NCBI GenBank assembly: GCA_947455695.1
Contig: CANGRN010000062.1
Span: forward strand, 1-7,385
Reading direction: 5' to 3'
Length of the DNA: 7,385 bases
Source of the DNA: Alphaproteobacteria bacterium
GTDB lineage: Bacteria; Pseudomonadota; Alphaproteobacteria; Micropepsales; Micropepsaceae
Shown here: in pieces, positions 6,125-7,385 of the stretch
How the letters are laid out: each line of letters starts with the position of its first letter
How positions within the stretch are numbered: the stretch's first letter is position 1
Notes under the pieces: model-generated
The model's database searches: none
What the model was told of the DNA's origin: nothing
What the model saw: the letters and a program-made list of their open reading frames with translations, nothing else
Translations under genes and position numbers: made by a program

Positions 6125-7385
6125 TATTCCGCCGCGTCTGCGATGGTGACGCCGAAGCGGCGCGTGAAGGCCGCATGGGTTTCCAGTTTCCGGACCGGAC
6201 CCATGCCCGCGATGGTGGGGCTTCCCGCCTGCATCACCGTGGCGGCATAGCGCTTTACCGCCGCGGCATCGATGGCATCCAGCTGCGCCACGATTTCCGC
6301 CGCCGGCTGCACCCGGCCCAGGGAAAAGAGCTGGCCGGCAATATGTTCGGCGCGGGTGCCCGGCCGTTCCATGCCCATCAGCAGCGAGACTTTCAGCTGG
6401 GCGCGGGCGCGCTGCACTTCCGCCTCGGTCAGGTTGCCGGCAATGGCATCCATCTCGCCGGCGATGACGGCGGAGATTTCCGCCGCTTCGCTTTCGCCGG
6501 TGCCGGCATAGACGCCCAGGAAACCGCTGTCCTGGAAGCCGCTGGAAAAGGCATAGATGGAATAGCAAAGGCCGCGCTTCTCGCGCGCTTCCTGGAACAG
6601 GCGCGAAGACGTGCCCCCGCCCAATGCGGTGGCATATATCTGCGCCACGAAATAATCGGGATCGGCATTCGAAAGACCGGGAAAGGCGTAAACGACATGC
6701 GCCTGTTCCAGGTCCGAGACTTCGCGGAAGTCGCCGCCGGTGTAACGCGATGGCGCATAGTCCGGCACCGCCCCCTTGTTCAGGCCCGCGCATTTTTCTT
6801 CCGCCAGCGTCACGATCTCGGCGTGGTTCACCGCGCCGGACGCAATCAGGGTCATGCCGTCCAGCCGGTAATGCGAGGCCATGTAGGACTTGAGCATGTC
6901 GCGGTTGAAGGCGTTGACCGTGGCTTCTTCGCCCAGGATCGGCCAGCCCAGCGGCTGGTCCTTGAAAATGGCCGACTGCAGATGATCGAACACGATGTCG
7001 TCGGGGGTGTCGCGCGCCTGACCCAGTTCCTGCAGCACCACCTGGCGCTCGCGCTCCAGTTCGGCCTGCTCGAAGGTCGGGTTGGTCAGGATGTCGCCGA
7101 TCATGTCCAGCGCCAGCGGCACATCGGCCTTGAGCACCCGGGCATGGAAGGCGGTCTGTTCGCGGCTGGTATAGGCGTTGAGTACGCCGCCGACCGCTTC
7201 GATCTCTTCGGCGATGGCGCGGGCGCTGCGCGTGGTGGTGCCCTTGAAGGCCATGTGCTCCAGCATGTGGGAGACGCCCATCTCGGCCGGGTCTTCGTTG
7301 CGGCTGCCGGTGTTCACCCAGATGCCCAAGGCGGCGCTTTCAAGCCCCGGCATCGGGTCGGAAACGACCGTCAAGCCATTGGGAA
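6124..7385 (-). CDS. M16B zinc metallopeptidase (processing-peptidase-like), 5' end cut
   Basis: A soluble pitrilysin-family peptidase related to the mitochondrial processing peptidase beta subunit. About 419 residues are visible; by family layout (a short lead before LPNGLTVVSD) only roughly 5-12 N-terminal residues are missing. The frame continues upstream of the TTG at 7374 through PNG, so that TTG is internal. Counting from the first complete codon, the inverted zinc motif HMLEH has His39, Glu42 and His43, and the third ligand is Glu119 in VVLQELGQARD, at the expected spacing. The C-terminal half carries GGGTSSRLFQEAREKRGLCY (about 255-274), the conserved substrate-binding arginine/tyrosine segment. 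Both halves are present, so it should be an active full-length type rather than an inactive partner. In bacteria such proteins degrade or process peptides; the substrate is unknown. It overlaps the acetyltransferase start. In relatives thrC often lies just upstream, outside this window. Confidence 0.95.
   Translation of the reverse strand, partial: PNGLTVVSDPMPGLESAALGIWVNTGSRNEDPAEMGVSHMLEHMAFKGTTTRSARAIAEEIEAVGGVLNAYTSREQTAFHARVLKADVPLALDMIGDILTNPTFEQAELERERQVVLQELGQARDTPDDIVFDHLQSAIFKDQPLGWPILGEEATVNAFNRDMLKSYMASHYRLDGMTLIASGAVNHAEIVTLAEEKCAGLNKGAVPDYAPSRYTGGDFREVSDLEQAHVVYAFPGLSNADPDYFVAQIYATALGGGTSSRLFQEAREKRGLCYSIYAFSSGFQDSGFLGVYAGTGESEAAEISAVIAGEMDAIAGNLTEAEVQRARAQLKVSLLMGMERPGTRAEHIAGQLFSLGRVQPAAEIVAQLDAIDAAAVKRYAATVMQAGSPTIAGMGPVRKLETHAAFTRRFGVTIADAAE

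Noticed and set aside
6125..6793. N-terminal extension of the acetyltransferase into the peptidase gene (431-codon frame)
   Set aside because: The extension is an alternate frame of the M16 peptidase. The acetyltransferase starts naturally at ATG 6124, overlapping the peptidase stop.
7372..7374. TTG as the start of the M16 peptidase
   Set aside because: The frame stays open to the window edge and encodes PNG before LTVVSD, the family's conserved lead, so the real start is off the right edge.
1..7385. CRISPR array, transposon ends, tRNA or a defence or toxin-antitoxin cassette
   Set aside because: No regularly spaced repeats, transposase motifs, cloverleaf or small paired genes were seen; nearly all of the DNA is covered by well-recognised chromosomal genes.

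Overview
The window is an ordinary-looking stretch of chromosome from a GC-rich alphaproteobacterium. The gene order thrB-rnhA-peroxiredoxin on one side, and an M16 peptidase followed by a RimJ-like acetyltransferase on the other, is a neighbourhood I know from Alphaproteobacteria. The codons are strongly GC-ending and genes are tightly packed. The order or genus cannot be fixed from this sequence alone. I see no tRNA, rRNA, CRISPR array, insertion sequence or phage gene.

Layout: (1) 1-461, minus strand, the N-terminal 153 residues of a small outer-envelope lipoprotein whose end lies outside the window. (2) 462-646, a 185-bp divergent intergenic region with several short inverted repeats. (3) 647-2025, plus strand, thrB (homoserine kinase) and rnhA (RNase HI), joined by a 4-base stop/start overlap with a TTG start for rnhA. 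(4) 2029-7385, minus strand, read from right to left: an M16 zinc peptidase (its first few residues lie off the right edge), a GNAT acetyltransferase (one-base overlap, TAATG), a 975-residue membrane c-di-GMP phosphodiesterase (signal peptide, periplasmic domain, seven membrane segments, PAS, degenerate GGDEF, intact EAL), and a Prx5-type peroxiredoxin. The gaps between these four are about 25 bases or less, so they probably form one transcription unit whose promoter is outside the window.

The two units converge: rnhA and the peroxiredoxin end 3 bp apart. A perfect 9-bp GC-rich hairpin in the last codons of rnhA is the best candidate for a shared terminator.

The genes do not form an obvious single pathway. 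They cover threonine synthesis, RNA-DNA hybrid removal, peptide processing, protein acetylation, c-di-GMP turnover and peroxide defence. The most informative gene is the phosphodiesterase: all recognisable EAL catalytic residues are present, while the GGDEF half has lost key residues and the inhibitory site. I found no convincing sign of a new type of system.
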